Of a stretch of 64,000 nt of DNA, positions 12,761-24,186 are shown in pieces (the first letter of the stretch is position 1; every line of letters starts with the position of its first letter). This stretch comes from Lutjanus erythropterus (taxonomy: Eukaryota; Chordata; Actinopteri; Lutjaniformes; Lutjanidae), in contig CM034594.1 in NCBI GenBank assembly GCA_020091685.1, forward strand, positions 427,981 through 491,980, in the 5' to 3' direction. A program made the position numbers and the translations under genes. The notes under the pieces are model-generated. The model searched no databases and had not been told where the DNA came from. It worked only from the letters and a program-made list of their open reading frames with translations.

Positions 12761-14639
12761 TGCATATTTTGCGAATGGTTTCCAAGGGTAACACCACATA
12801 TGTACACTAAGCTATATACGTCCGCAGCGTGGCAAAATGCTTAGCGTCTATTCTGAGCTTGGTGTTTTGGTCTGGTTGCAGAGACTTGAAAAATATTGAA
12901 CTTTGGGTAAAATGCAGCAGTTGTCACTTTTTACCCAGCCATCCGATGAAAGAGGAGGAGGGGTGGGACAAATAGACTACCACAAATTATGTGCTGTTCA
13001 TACTCCTTGAACCGGGCTCTGTCCAACTTCTGCTCTTAAATCAAATGATGGTACTCACCAAGGTGCCTCCTCGCCCACAACATCTCATGAACCCACATAG
13101 AACTTTCCCTGTGTACTTCAGTCTTCCTCTCATCCAGAGCAGGGACCAGAGCAAGTAGACTACTCTACCTTCTGCAATTTTTTTTACTTTCAGAGCTTGT
13201 TGATTACAAATTATCTGGGAAATAAAATAAGTTACTTATGAAACATTAATTAACTGATAATTAACTGATGTTTATTTAGTATCATAACCACCCCACTGCG
13301 TGTCTTCAGAAGAGCATCTGGCATTTTCTACCTTTTCCATGTCAGTTGCTCAAGACCAAGAGGATGAATATGACAGGAACTGGATATACTATTAATAAGT
13401 ATCTGTTCAATAGTGAGTAATCACCCAAATACAAGAATTGCTGTGTTTTTGCTACCTTGGAATGAGCCCTTCTTGTCTACAGAAGACTCCCATCTTCTTC
13501 ACAGTTGTTTCTAGAAGGACACCCTTGATTTGCGAATGACTTGCAAGAGTTTGTGCACCTTGTACAAACTCACTGTGAGCTGCTAACTCCTACACCCTGA
13601 TCCTTAGTAAACTAACTTAGAGTGCCGTGGAAAATCTCAAAAGTCAAACTTGATGCCCCACATCATAATTTCATGCAAGAGAATGCCAGCCTGTTCCTTC
13701 ATTCTTTGTTCACTGCACTAAGTGAACTTACAATCCAGAGTTTTAGTAACATATCTTCTTTCATATTTTTGTTATAAAAATTTTAATGTGAAAGGGTCAC
13801 TTAGTACCAGTCTGCAGGCTTACTTTCAGTTTTTAGCTGCTTCTAGCCATGTTTAGTTTTAGCCACATACTGTAGGATGGTTGAGCATCACAGCAAAAAT
13901 ACATAATAAAACACATATAAAAAAGGAGAGAGAAAACCAGCAATGTAGCGAAGCTGTTAGAAACTTTTTTAGGAACAAAAGCCAGTACCCCTCTAACTTT
14001 TCTCATGTGACTTCTGGCTACAAGCAAAATTATACACGCTGTCCTTATTAGAGCAGATTTCATGTGTATATAAATGTTTCTGAGCTCTTAACCATAATTA
14101 TTTTACAGTTAAAGATACCAATAGGTGTTGACAGGGGAGGGTAAAAGCCAAACTAATTGGGAGCTGAGCGCTCAGAGAGCTGATGAAGCCTCCAAACTGT
14201 CCACATGGTCTGGTAATGATCTCTCTTCTAAATGCCAAACTGTGTGCCAGACAAGTAAAGTTTTCTGGCATCCAGTTTCTGGGTTTCTTAGTTAATCTGT
14301 CTAATACTTTAACATGACATGCCTCTGTTCACACTGTTAGCAATTTAGTTTAAGTCTGACTGTTCTATTCTCTCCTTTTTATTCTCGTTCCTGGCTAAGA
14401 TTACAAGAGCCACTCCCATGAAACCAATTTATTCACATAACAGTATTTACAACATGAGGGCAGAATGAAATTATGGGATAAGCTGTGTTGTGTACGTTCT
14501 CCGCACTAAGCAATCAGAAAGACAGGCTCTGACTTGTGTTCTATACAACAAATCCAGCACATTTTTTAATCAATGGACCTGCATTAAAGGCTTGGCACCA
14601 TTATTGGTTTACAGCTTTGCTTTCAATTGAAGCAATGTT
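12761..14639. other. Non-coding DNA, nothing recognised
   Basis: About 1.9 kb of AT-leaning sequence with no recognised coding region, repeat terminus or RNA gene. Confidence 0.5.
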
Positions 14640-14679
14640 CTTTTTTTTTTCTTTTTTTTTATTGAGGCTTTTTTTTTTT
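14640..14679. repeat. Poly(T)-rich tract
   Basis: Three T homopolymers of roughly 9-11 bases separated by single interruptions. On the minus strand this would be an A-rich tail, but I see no retroposon body next to it. Confidence 0.8.
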
Positions 14680-15124
14680 ATCAAACAAGAGTTATTGAAC
14701 AGAGGAAGGTGAGCCTCATACTGCACTCTCTGTTATTCACACTCTCTAAGAAACTAGTGAACTTTGCGTGGGCGCATGTGAGCAGAAAAGGAGTCGATAT
14801 TCCAAAAATAGAAAGAATATGAGAATTTAAACATTTCCGTTCTCAAAAGGATGAAAGATTCATACCACCATTTTCAGTCGGAGTGAAAGGAAATTTTATT
14901 CAAGGTGATTACATAAGTAGTTTTTAAAGTTTCATTGGCTGATTTTTCAGATCACAACCTGAATAAAGGTTTACTTACGCTTACTGCCCTCCCAAGTTGT
15001 CGTGTCTTCTCCAACTCACGGTGTCCCTGCCTTTCTCATCCATCATATCAAACATTAGCCCCAAATTTTTGGCTTTTGTTGTAGGATGGCCGATATGAAT
15101 ATTGCATATTTGTGCCTCCCTGAT

Positions 15125-15330
15125 GTTAGAGCACAGAGGTCTGTTTGTGCCCAGCTGAGATGTGGTATCTTGCCTTTGGCAGTGGAAACTGGTTGATTCC
15201 ATTCAATTCCAGATGAGAATAGAAAGTGTTGTTTGTGTGATTTGGGAGAGGTTGAAAATGAAATGCACTTTTTGTTCTATTGTCCAATCTTAGACACTGG
15301 CTTTTTCTTAAAATGTCTGATGATTGTTTG
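15125..15330 (+). pseudogene. Decayed LINE C-terminal cysteine/histidine domain
   Basis: The plus-strand frame from 15125 reads VRAQRSVCAQLRCGILPLAV, then ETG, an in-frame TGA at 15194-15196, then IPDENRKCCLCDLGEV and ENEMHFLFYCPI. This matches the C-terminal block common in fish non-LTR retrotransposon proteins: 'R..LAQLR.GILPL..ETGR', followed by a C-x2-C...H-x4-5-C finger. Beyond about 15310 the frame appears to shift. No RT domain is present upstream, so this is a truncated dead copy. The exact family (L1/Tx1-like or I-like) cannot be told from this block. Confidence 0.68.
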
Positions 15331-16104
15331 GATTTGTTTTGCATGTCTGATGAATGTAGACTTAAATACCTGTTTCTCTTAGCTCTCTTAGCTTTCTCTT
15401 AGTAGTTCTTATCATGCTGGTGTATGCTCAAGTCTTCATTTTTCTCATCAGATTGGTTTCAATGAGTATTTGTTGCTTTAAAAAGAGGGTTTCACATCAT
15501 GAATGACAGCTGAGCTCTGCTTGTGATTGAGTCAGCCGGCTGTATAGGTGGGCACATGAAAGAACTAGTCCAATGTGGATCACTACTACACAGACTCCGG
15601 CTCCAAATCGCATGAACAACACAAGATGGCAGTGACTGAATTCAGGAATGTTTTTGCTTCAATTTTGTACAATGGGAGAAAGTGGGGCCCTGTATCCATC
15701 TTTATCTGTCAGTGGTATACAGACAGGAATAGCTTGACTCTGTGAGGCTTTTACTAAATTCAATATATATTTAGTTATATAAATTGCTTTTAACAGGACT
15801 TATATGAAATTTTAAAACAGGTATTTTATATTTTATGTTGTCAGTGTATATCTTGCAATATAATTAAACATTTAGATTAGATTTAGATTATTTTAGGTTT
15901 TCATAATGAAAAAAATGCTGTGTGTTCTCTAAAACATCTTCAGATCTCACCTGAGAGTCTGTAACTCTGCTCTCTCTGGTGTTTTGGGCTACAAATCAAA
16001 CATTTCCTGCAGTTAATAAAATGGTGCCTCATGACAGAGCAACAACAAAGCTTGAAAATATTTAAAAAATGTTTAAAACATTAACCTTTTTAAACCAGCC
16101 AGAC
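15331..16104. other. Non-coding DNA, nothing recognised
   Basis: AT-rich sequence between the LINE remnant and the palindromic MITE-like repeat. No signature was identified. Confidence 0.5.
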
Positions 16105-16109
16105 ATTTT

Positions 16110-16470
16110 ACTGAGTGCATTTATATGCGCATTAATATCCTGGGTTTGAGCCTTATCCTGTTTTTGATCGTAGTCTGATATGTTTTTTTCATGAAACATG
16201 AAAAACCTGCTTATTCATATCCCTCTATAAATGTCTGCAAAAATTCAGCTTTCTGATTGTCTGTGTGCAGGTGTGTCTTGATTTCTCACCAATCCTCTTG
16301 TCTCAGCCAAGTATGAAATGGTTTAGAAATCTCGATAAGGTTTTTCATGCTGCAGTATCCTGGTTTCTATCAGAAACCAGGCAGCTTTCTTAAAACCAGG
16401 ATAAGGTCTTATCCGGAACCAGAATAAGCTCTTTATATGAGTAAAACGTAATCAGGATATACCCTTAATA
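16110..16470. mobile_element. Palindromic MITE-like interspersed repeat
   Basis: The two halves are loosely inverted. The left half has 'CCTTATCCTGTTTTTGATC' (about 16151-16169), and the right half read in reverse complement has 'CCTTATCCTGGTTTTAAG'. The outer ends carry 'TTATATGCGCATTAATATCC' and, in reverse complement, 'ATCCTGATTACG'. The element resembles a fold-back MITE I recall from teleost genomes ('...ATAAGG...AACCAG...'). It has no coding capacity. The ends are approximate and no target duplication was identified. Confidence 0.5.
16359..16381. repeat. Perfect 10-bp-stem, 3-bp-loop hairpin
   Basis: CCTGGTTTCT, loop ATC, then AGAAACCAGG: an exact inverted repeat. It sits inside the palindromic MITE-like repeat, so it most likely belongs to that element's secondary structure rather than to an independent RNA gene or terminator. 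Confidence 0.85.
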
Positions 16471-17126
16471 CCCAATCATAGACAAGACTTTTTTTGCCTT
16501 GTAATAAAGTTGTAGTTGCAGGGCTGCAGCCTCGGCAGACTGTCCGTATCGCCAGAGAGCCGTTAGAAACAAAGTAAGACAGATGACAACTTGTAAAACC
16601 AGCGTGGTTTGTCAGTATTCTGATCTAGAAAAGAGAAGTGAGGTTGTAGGCTGAATTAAAATGGCAGATAACCGCTCGGGCAGATCAATGTGTAACCACA
16701 CTTAGCACAGGCGTATTGACATTAACCTGAAAGGAAAGAAGGCTGCTGCTGGTCGCACTGCTAACATTTGCCACACGGTATAGCAGCTAACGTCAGCCAT
16801 TCAGGCTGCCAGACCATCATGTCAGGCATCCCCCAGTTCCTGTTCATTCACACATCAATTGATATCCCACTTTTTGCAGAAAACACATAAACCTGGAAAT
16901 TCTGCATAGATCGTACCAGTTAAAATCGGCTGGGGCAATTCAGCAGCATCATAACATTGGTAGAGACATGTCCTTACGTCCATACCCGAATCTCCATCTG
17001 TGGATTAGGTTAGGGACATGCTGAATGTCCAAGTACTGCAGATGAATTCAAAGCCAATCATCAACTAGGCAAGCCAAGTTATAGAGTGACATAACACTAA
17101 ATCCACTCTTTTTTTTAAATCAAGTA
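16471..17126. other. Non-coding DNA, nothing recognised
   Basis: Moderately complex sequence that may be further body of the neighbouring repeat, but I cannot define ends. No coding signature was seen. Confidence 0.45.
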
Positions 17127-17372
17127 ATAACAATAACTACAGGAGATTTTAATCTTATTATGGATGCTAGTTTGGATGCCCAGGGTCATAGACAGCATAG
17201 TTCTGAACCTGCTGCCAAAATACTGAGAAGAGCAACAAAAGAGATTTTTTTAATGTATTTAACTGATGTTGTTTGTTATTATTCACTTCGGTTTATTGTT
17301 CTCTTTACTATTCACCTTGGTTATATGTCACAATGGTGCTTAATATTTTGGAAAATAAAGTATAAAAAGTGA
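17127..17372 (+). pseudogene. L1-type LINE endonuclease fragment
   Basis: The plus-strand frame reads ITITTGDFNLIMDASLDAQG followed by HRQHSSEPAAKILRRATKE. 'GDFNL(I/V)(M/L)(D/N)..LD' is the catalytic GDFN block of APE-type endonucleases as found in L1-clade LINEs, and the 'AAK.LR.A.KE' spacing that follows also fits fish L1 elements. The remaining open frame to the TGA at 17370-17372 does not match endonuclease further on, and an AATAAA lies close by (17352-17357). No other endonuclease or RT blocks flank it, so it is an internally deleted or truncated dead copy. Confidence 0.62.
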
Positions 17373-19529
17373 AAACAAATCTAGGATGAATGCAGCTTCA
17401 TGCTTGCCATCTGCCATTATTTGATATTTTGCATCACATACACTTCTTCCATTTGTCCTGTCTTATCCAAAGTCTGCTTTTGTTCCCTCCTCTTTGTGTA
17501 ACTGCACAACAGTCATAATATACATGGTTTTGTGATTCTATATTCCCCAGAATGTCATTTCCTACTCATTCTTGCACTCCTACAGTATATGCCAGCTTGA
17601 GTCAGGTTTTTTAGGAAATGACCAGCTGCGTCTAGTTTGTATTCTTGCCAATGTTATTGCAGCTCTTTCAGTGACAGCCATATGGTCAGTGTGTTTGTCA
17701 CATAGTCACCTTTGTCACATAATAACCTTTAGTTGGGTTATTTTCGGACTTTCTGAGAAGTGAATAATAAACACTTGTGGATGTAAAAGAAGAGGGCGAG
17801 ACAGAGAAAATCAGTGTGTCAGTTAGTTCACTCACAGGAAGGTTACAAACAAGCAGGTCAGCTGTTGCATCTGGTTTTCATTTCAGTTGATTGACTGCAT
17901 GTGCACCGTACTGCATATACTCCTGTGCCCCCTCCATCAGCCATCTCTTGACATATGAGAAGGGCATGTTGGACACAAACCTGTCCGTCATGTGATCTTC
18001 CTACTGAAAAGACATCTTGACAGAAGAAGCATTTTCAACATCATTTTTTGAACTGGATGTTTTTGGATACCTGTCTGTTCTCACTACCCTGGAGGAATGC
18101 TTCTTATGTTGCGGATCTAAGAGATATTATAGAACACAGTGCTACTGAAACAACCTTATCAAAGGATTACATCAATTTTGCACACACAAACACACACACT
18201 TTACACACCATGGCATTTTGAGTGCCAGAAAAACATTTTCCTCACTGTGGTTCAGTCTCCAATCTCTCCCTACGCAGACTTTAAGAAATGTCATGACTGC
18301 ACTACACTTGCAAGAGATGCATTCACTGACATTCTTCCCATACATTCACCCTCCTTCAGTATTCCACCTACTATTGCATGAACCAAAGTAGCTTGCTTCA
18401 CTCTGTCAATTTCTCTGTCACTGCAGTGTGTTTTGTATGAATTCTAGCTGTGTTCAGCCGTGACAGCAAACACAGCCTCCTCTCCCAGCATGTCAGCGAG
18501 GTGCTGATGCAACACAGTGGTTATATTCCTCGTTTTCACACTGTCCTCTGCAATGTGGCTTCTCCAAGCCGTGACAGAGGCTCCTAAGGAAGCTCATTCG
18601 CAATGCAAAATCACTCCTTGGGTGCGAGTAAGTGTGTATCTGCCAGTGTGTGTGTGTGTGAGAAAGAGGCAAGAGTAATAAAAATGTGTTTGATGGGTGC
18701 ACAGTGTGTGGCCATGTTTGTGCATTTATGCTCTTTGTGTGTTTGTGTATCTGTCTCTTTCCATAAAACCTTTCTTGTGTCTCCACCCCTCACTCTAGAG
18801 GAAAGGTCATGTAACACCATATGTAGCATGTCATGTGTGTGGGTGTGTGTTGGAGGTACATCTTGATGACCGCACTCATCTTGTCAGCACCGTTCAGCAC
18901 TCACACTAACACTACTGGCCTCTTTCTGTCAATATCTAACCATATGTCGTTTATCTGTTTGGGTTTTGTTTAAATTAATGCATGCCTGATTGTTACGGAT
19001 GTTGCTGTTTATTTTGCACCATATGTTGTGGGTGGCAGTCGCCGCTTTTCAAGATGTAGCTTGGGACGTAAACAGACCAGAAAGATGCATATCTATCCAC
19101 AGCAGTAATCTATTATGCACATTTTGCTGTCTGACAAATGTTCTTGGTTGTCATTTGGCAGTCATTTAGTCACACCGACGTACACCTGCAAACCTGCACA
19201 CCTGCTCATGCATATAATGTTCTCTCTGTTCACTTATATGGATGGGTGTAAATGAAGTTGCCTCCCATATAATTAAAGAGCCTGTCAATATTATGGTTAC
19301 AGCTGCACAGGACAGAGAAAGGATAGCATGCACACACTCTGTGCACACAAACACAGATGCACACAAGTTTGCAAATAAAGCAATATATTTTTGGTGGTTT
19401 CCAAAAATTACCATAGTTGCCATTTGATATTCTTTTCATATTTTATTAGCATGGCTTTGGGGATGGCAATATGGGGCTGTTTGTTAGTTGGCCCACATTC
19501 AAATTTCTCAACGTCTATGTAAAGAAATA
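17373..19529. other. Non-coding DNA with weak GT/CA-rich patches
   Basis: No gene recognised. Short GT/CA-rich patches occur near 18180-18205, 18640-18660 and 18830-18850. Open frames such as 18493-18786 (minus) are partly translated CA repeat. Confidence 0.5.
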
Positions 19530-19533
19530 GTTC

Positions 19534-19898
19534 AAATTATTTGATGTGGGGTTGAGGTTTTTGTCGATAGTTGGTGTATTAGCACACTCCCAGTTTGAAA
19601 AAGGAGAGAAGACCACCAGTACAGAAGCTAAGCAATGTACTACTGTGGACAAGGTCAGCAGCAAAACAGATTTTTGCCACTTAAAAAAGGTGCACCTAAT
19701 AAAAATCAGTATCAGCTTACATGTACACTATATTTAGAATGTATTTTTGTGGTACCTTTTTTAAGTGGCAAAAATCTCTTTTGCTGCAGACCATGTCGAC
19801 AGCAGTACAGTGCTTAGCTTCCGTGCTGGTGCTCCTGTCTGCTGTTGGTAGCACACTGACTGTCGATAGCTACCTCATAACCCTGCATCAAATAATCC
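19534..19898. mobile_element. Fold-back (long inverted-repeat) MITE
   Basis: Two long arms, about 160 bases (19534-19695) and about 147 bases (19751-19898), are near reverse complements around a spacer of about 55 bases. The inner ends show it best: CAAAACAGATTTTTGCCACT on the left against GCAAAAGAGATTTTTGCCAC in the reverse complement of the right, and AGAAGCTAAGCAATGTACT against GGAAGCTAAGCACTGTACT further out. The outermost ends also pair (ATTATTTGATG in both). It is non-coding. I recall this repeat from percomorph genomes, and a partial copy lies at 31211-31390. Confidence 0.82.
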
Positions 19899-19954
19899 CA
19901 AGTATCCCTTTTACCAAATGCCTATCGATGTTGAACATTTTATCTGCTATACAT

Positions 19955-20037
19955 CAGCATGTTAGCATGCTGACATTAGCATTCAGCAGTACTGCCCCAC
20001 AGAGACACCATCATGGCTGTAGACTCTTAGTCTTGTA
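19955..20037. repeat. Teleost interspersed repeat fragment
   Basis: Contains CATGTTAGCATGCTGACATT, then CATGGCTGTAGACTCTTAG, strings I recall as part of a common percomorph repeat ('...GCTAACATGCTAACATTAGC...ATGGCTGTAGACTCTTAGTCTT'). It directly follows the fold-back element and may be an independent insertion. The recognition is from memory, not alignment. Confidence 0.5.
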
Positions 20038-20464
20038 ACATTAACATTGCATGAACGATTTCAAATATATTATGTATGTTTCAGTGTGTGCCCTTGTAGC
20101 GGTGGATCTAACAGCTGCCTTTGTTTTATTTTTGAATCCAAGTCACTTTCCTGAATATTGTTCAACAGAACTATTAATTAGTAAAAACTCAGCATTTTTA
20201 AAGAGTCATTAACTAGGAACAAAAAAGGCTATGTGAACATTGAAATCTCTTTAGATGCTGGAGAGAGCATACAAAATGTGTACACAGAAAGCACATGAGC
20301 AACATTTTGACAACTTTATCTTCATCAGATCTATTACCTTAATAATTCATTGGAAGCTGCTCAGTTTTGCAGCCATTCCTCAGTTTGTATCTATTTTTTT
20401 TTTTCTGCCAATCTGATATTGAGTTTGCAGGTGATGTGAAGGTTGACGTCCCTCTCTGATGATC

Positions 20465-20482
20465 AACCTTGAGCTCAAGGTT
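20465..20482. other. Perfect 18-bp palindrome
   Basis: AACCTTGAGCTCAAGGTT is an exact two-fold palindrome, flanked by GATC on both sides (TGATC before, TTGATCG after). Each half contains TCAAGGTT, close to the extended half-site bound by NR5A/ERR-type nuclear receptors (TCAAGGTCA). Binding is conjecture. Confidence 0.6.
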
Positions 20483-20783
20483 ACAATTGATCGACTCACG
20501 GCTTCATTGGTTGTAAAGATACTTGTTTTGACACGCATTCATGTGCATGCGCACATACACATCGCTTCGATCAAATGCACCTTGGTTATCAGTGGACCTG
20601 AGAGGTGCGCATTGTTTAATTTGCCCTTATCACAGCAGTATTGTAGATGAGGCTCTGGGCCATAGATTAAACGTCATTATTTAATGAGAGGAGAGCAGGA
20701 TGGATGCAGCATGTAATTAGAACGACACATACGCTGCTCTGATATATCCATCACCATAGACTCAGTGTGTGTGTGTGTGTGTG

Positions 20784-20951
20784 CCTGCTGTGAGCTTTCT
20801 CATTCATCGCCCAGATGAGTGCGTGAGTATGCAAACAGTCATCACATTAGATGCTGCTCAACAGTCTTCTATTAAATCTGTTTTTGTTACACATAAATAC
20901 AACACACACACACACACGCACGCACGCACGCACACACACACACACACGCAC
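20784..20951 (+). repeat. CA-linked dispersed repeat unit, copy 1
   Basis: From CCTGCTG at 20784 through CAGATGAG, GTGAGTA and the exact 15-mer GCTCAACAGTCTTCT (20856-20870) into a CA array (about 20901-20951) containing four GCAC units. The same order of blocks, with the same 15-mer (25971-25985) and the same CA/GCAC tail, is found at 25903-26056. A (GT)n run precedes it (20765-20783). Origin unknown. Confidence 0.7.
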
Positions 20952-23160
20952 AGATAGATTCAAATGATCTGAATGTTATTTGGAATCCCACTTCTCAAGG
21001 TAATATGTCAAGTATCTGAGAGGTAGAATTCTTGTAGCGGAGCACAGATTGGGCATGCAAGCTCTCGGGAATAGCTGGTAGAATATGTTAATGATCCTGA
21101 GCTTTGGTAATGAGGATGTCGTCTATGAGAAATGGGGGAGTCACCATCTATCTATCCCTGTCTCTCCATCTATGTTTTTTTTCCATCATCTCATTTTTCT
21201 TTTACTTACACAGACAAACACTCACCAGTCTCTGTACACCCTATTCATCAATATGGAATGTGGCACATTATGCACAAACATAAAAATAGTCCAGCACACA
21301 CATATACACATCAAATACAGTACAAACATGGATACTGAATACTGTAAGTACAGAAACAATCCATCAGAAGGCCAGCACGTCAATTATAAGGATCTACTGA
21401 CATCTAGTGGTCTTTATATTTCACTGCATAGTCCAACACTGAGAATTAGTAGTCCAAACTGTAAAAACCACCACAATGCTTAGAATTACCTAAATTTGTA
21501 ACAATTTTGAGAACCTTTCATACTGCACAATTTTTCATGCCATGTTTTCTGAAGATGTGGTATACAGTACCTGAAATATCTTTTATTTTTTTGCAGGTGC
21601 AGTCATGTAAAGGCTGTAAAAGATAGAGAATGAATAGGGTGTGAAAGTGAGCAAATGAACTGAGACAAGATGTTACATATTCTTAGGCACATAGAAGTGG
21701 CTCTCAGAAGGGGATCTGGGGGACCCTAGGGGTCTGTGGCACTCTGCCAGGGGGTCCGTTTTCAGATTTGTTCAAATAATCATGATATTTAAAAACAAAC
21801 ATAATTATTTATGTTTGCATTTTTACAAAAGGCTTCACAGTTCATCAAATAATATTGTTTTACATGTAATTCATAGATTACATTCCAAATGTAACAGTCT
21901 AACACTCACACATCACCCATTAATGGTGGAAACTGCTCCATCTACATTTCTCGTTTTTCTTTCACATAACTAAGTACAAGTGTAGAAAAACTCAAACTTC
22001 TTTTCATAAAGCAAATCTGTAAAGAAAGCCTAAGAGTATATAAAGCAAATACTATATCCATATTCTTTGGCATCTAAAACACATTATCGTTTGCAGGGTT
22101 TTGGCTGCTTGAACATGTTGAATTAGTGGCAGGAACAGTCACCTCCAGCTCTCCTGTTTTTTTGTAATCCACAAATCTGTAAAAGATTTGACAGAAACAG
22201 TGCAAAGCAAAGACAAACTTTGTATGTCAGTGCAACTTTTTGTCTGACTAATGCCTTGTATTTCCTCTTATAAAGACACAGACACAGGCGCGTCAGTGGT
22301 CAAATCAATGTTTGATCTACTCTTTGCACTGTGTTCAAACAACTTTTAACAGACGACACAGAGCAGCTCAAAGTGTTCGATCAGTCTGCTTGGTTATTGC
22401 CAGTTCTTTGAGGTCAGCTTTTTTGTGTCAGATGTTATGGAGATTTGAAAGATGCAATCCTATTTTAAACCTTTAATACATGCAAATGACATAAAAAAAA
22501 ATTATTTATGAATTCAGTTGTGGGTCTGCAGGAAAATAAAAGGAGAAGTTTGAAAGTTTAACTTTAAGGCAGTCTCTAAGGCTTCAGATCATAGAGTCAA
22601 AAGTTTGACTATTTTGAATAAATAATGGAAAGAAAAACACCACCCGGTGACCTTGCAGCCTTCATTAAAAAATAAACAGTAAACATTTCAAACTGAAGAG
22701 AAGTTCAAAGTCAGAGAAAATGCTTTATGCATCTCTGGCACACATTTAACAGGTTTAAATCTTTAACTTTGCTATGCCCTTTGTCAGATCTTTCACTTTC
22801 TTGAAATGGGCATACGCCAGAAGCGTTCAACATGTTTTGAGTTTTGGAATTAGAAAGCAACTTTTTGGAATATGATTAGAGAGAAATACAGGAATACATT
22901 TGAATTTTGATGTGTCAATGTCGGAGTGCACTGACTGTCAGTCTGAAAGTTTCCTTTCAGTTGATATCAATAATTACTGATAATTATAATGATCTATAAT
23001 GATAATTTAATGGTCTAAAAAAAAAAAAAAAGAATTGAACCACCTTACTTTAACCACAGTTACTCATCATGGCCCACAGGTTTAGACTTACAGTATCAGA
23101 CCTAAAAACGTTTTTATTAACAATTTTCTTACTCTCACTTTTCCCACACACTGTTTGTGT
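20952..23160. other. Non-coding DNA, nothing firmly recognised
   Basis: About 2.2 kb with no coding signature. A short G-rich stretch near 21706-21760 (ends in CCAGGGGGTCCG) has the look of an old DNA-transposon terminus but has no partner end. Confidence 0.5.
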
Positions 23161-23164
23161 GTCA

Positions 23165-23400
23165 CTTGAGGAAATAAAACTTTATTAATCCTGAGTGAAA
23201 TTCTCGTTCAAAGATTGCTCCAAAATTATGATAGTATAGAATAAAACAATATTAGCATTAAATATAGTGAAATGTTGAATATTGTGTTTAAGGAGTAAAT
23301 TAAAAAAAAAGTTCCTAATAAAATAATAATAGAGGTACAAAAAATTAAGTAAAGAAGCAAGCTAAAATAAAGTAAAATAGAAGAAAAAAGTTTTGTTGAA
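23165..23400 (-). mobile_element. Possible 3' end of a fish retroposon (minus strand)
   Basis: Read on the minus strand it ends GAATTTCACTCAGGATTAAT then AAAG, close to the '...GAATTTCCC..GGGGATCAATAAAG' 3' terminus common to several fish LINE/SINE families. The sequence upstream on that strand is AT-rich and non-coding. Family and length are uncertain. Confidence 0.35.
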
Positions 23401-23551
23401 CAAATTTCTTATTACCTTACCTTTATTGCATTATGTTTTATTGCCCAGGCCAAGACTGCACAGACGCACACAAACACACAAGCCAATGTTGTCCAGCACG
23501 CACTAGATACATGGCAGTGTTTTTGTAAGTGTGTGTTTCTGTGCCTCTTCC

Positions 23552-23555
<4 letters not shown>

Positions 23556-23589
<34 letters not shown>
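23556..23589. repeat. (GT)n microsatellite
   Basis: About 16-17 GT units ending at 'tacaaacat'. The minus-strand open frame across it is a CA-repeat translation. Confidence 0.95.
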
Positions 23590-23591
<2 letters not shown>

Positions 23592-24108
23592 AAACATAGA
23601 CCAAATCAGCTTGGATCAACCCACTTAAGTCCTTGACAGTCTAATTGTAGCCTTCGTGTTGAGTGGATGTAACACAACAGCTCTGAGACCACATCATTAG
23701 CAAACCACTGTCATTAGACATCAGTGGTAAAAACACAGCGGGCCTACCAATTGTTTCTGTATTATACAAAAAGTCTGTTGCTACTGATTTTCTGACAAAG
23801 TCACAGTTTAGTGTCACAAAGACAGTTAAGTAGATGGGTATGGTTGGTTAGTTGTTTTTTTTTTCTGTTGTTTGTTTGTTTCTCTGCTCGCTTTTTGCAC
23901 GCATCTAGTTTCAAAGTTTTAAAACTTTGTCTGAGCTTACTAAACCATTTCCAACAAGGCCAAAGCAAAACCTGGAGTGAGTCATTGTTTATTTATAATA
24001 GCTTAGCAGTGCCTGCTTTTGCATTTTTCAAATTAATACTAAAATTAAAAAAGTTGAAGTTTATTTAACTCCTGGTGCTGTCATTTAAGAACAAGAATTA
24101 AAGTTAAT

Positions 24109-24109
24109 C

Positions 24110-24177
<68 letters not shown>

Positions 24178-24186
24178 TTCTTTTCT
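24109..24186. repeat. (CTTT)n tetranucleotide array
   Basis: About 17-18 CTTT units decaying to CTTTTC at the right end. It is a long homopyrimidine tract of mirror-repeat type that could form triplex (H-DNA). Confidence 0.97.

Noticed and set aside
16359-16381. Perfect hairpin as a terminator or miRNA
   Set aside because: It lies inside a palindromic MITE-like repeat and the stem is only 10 bp. A transcription-terminator reading is not meaningful in a vertebrate genome.
21700-21770. G-rich stretch (GGGGGACCC...GGGGGTCCG) as a DNA-transposon end
   Set aside because: It resembles some fish hAT ends, but no opposite terminus or target duplication could be found.
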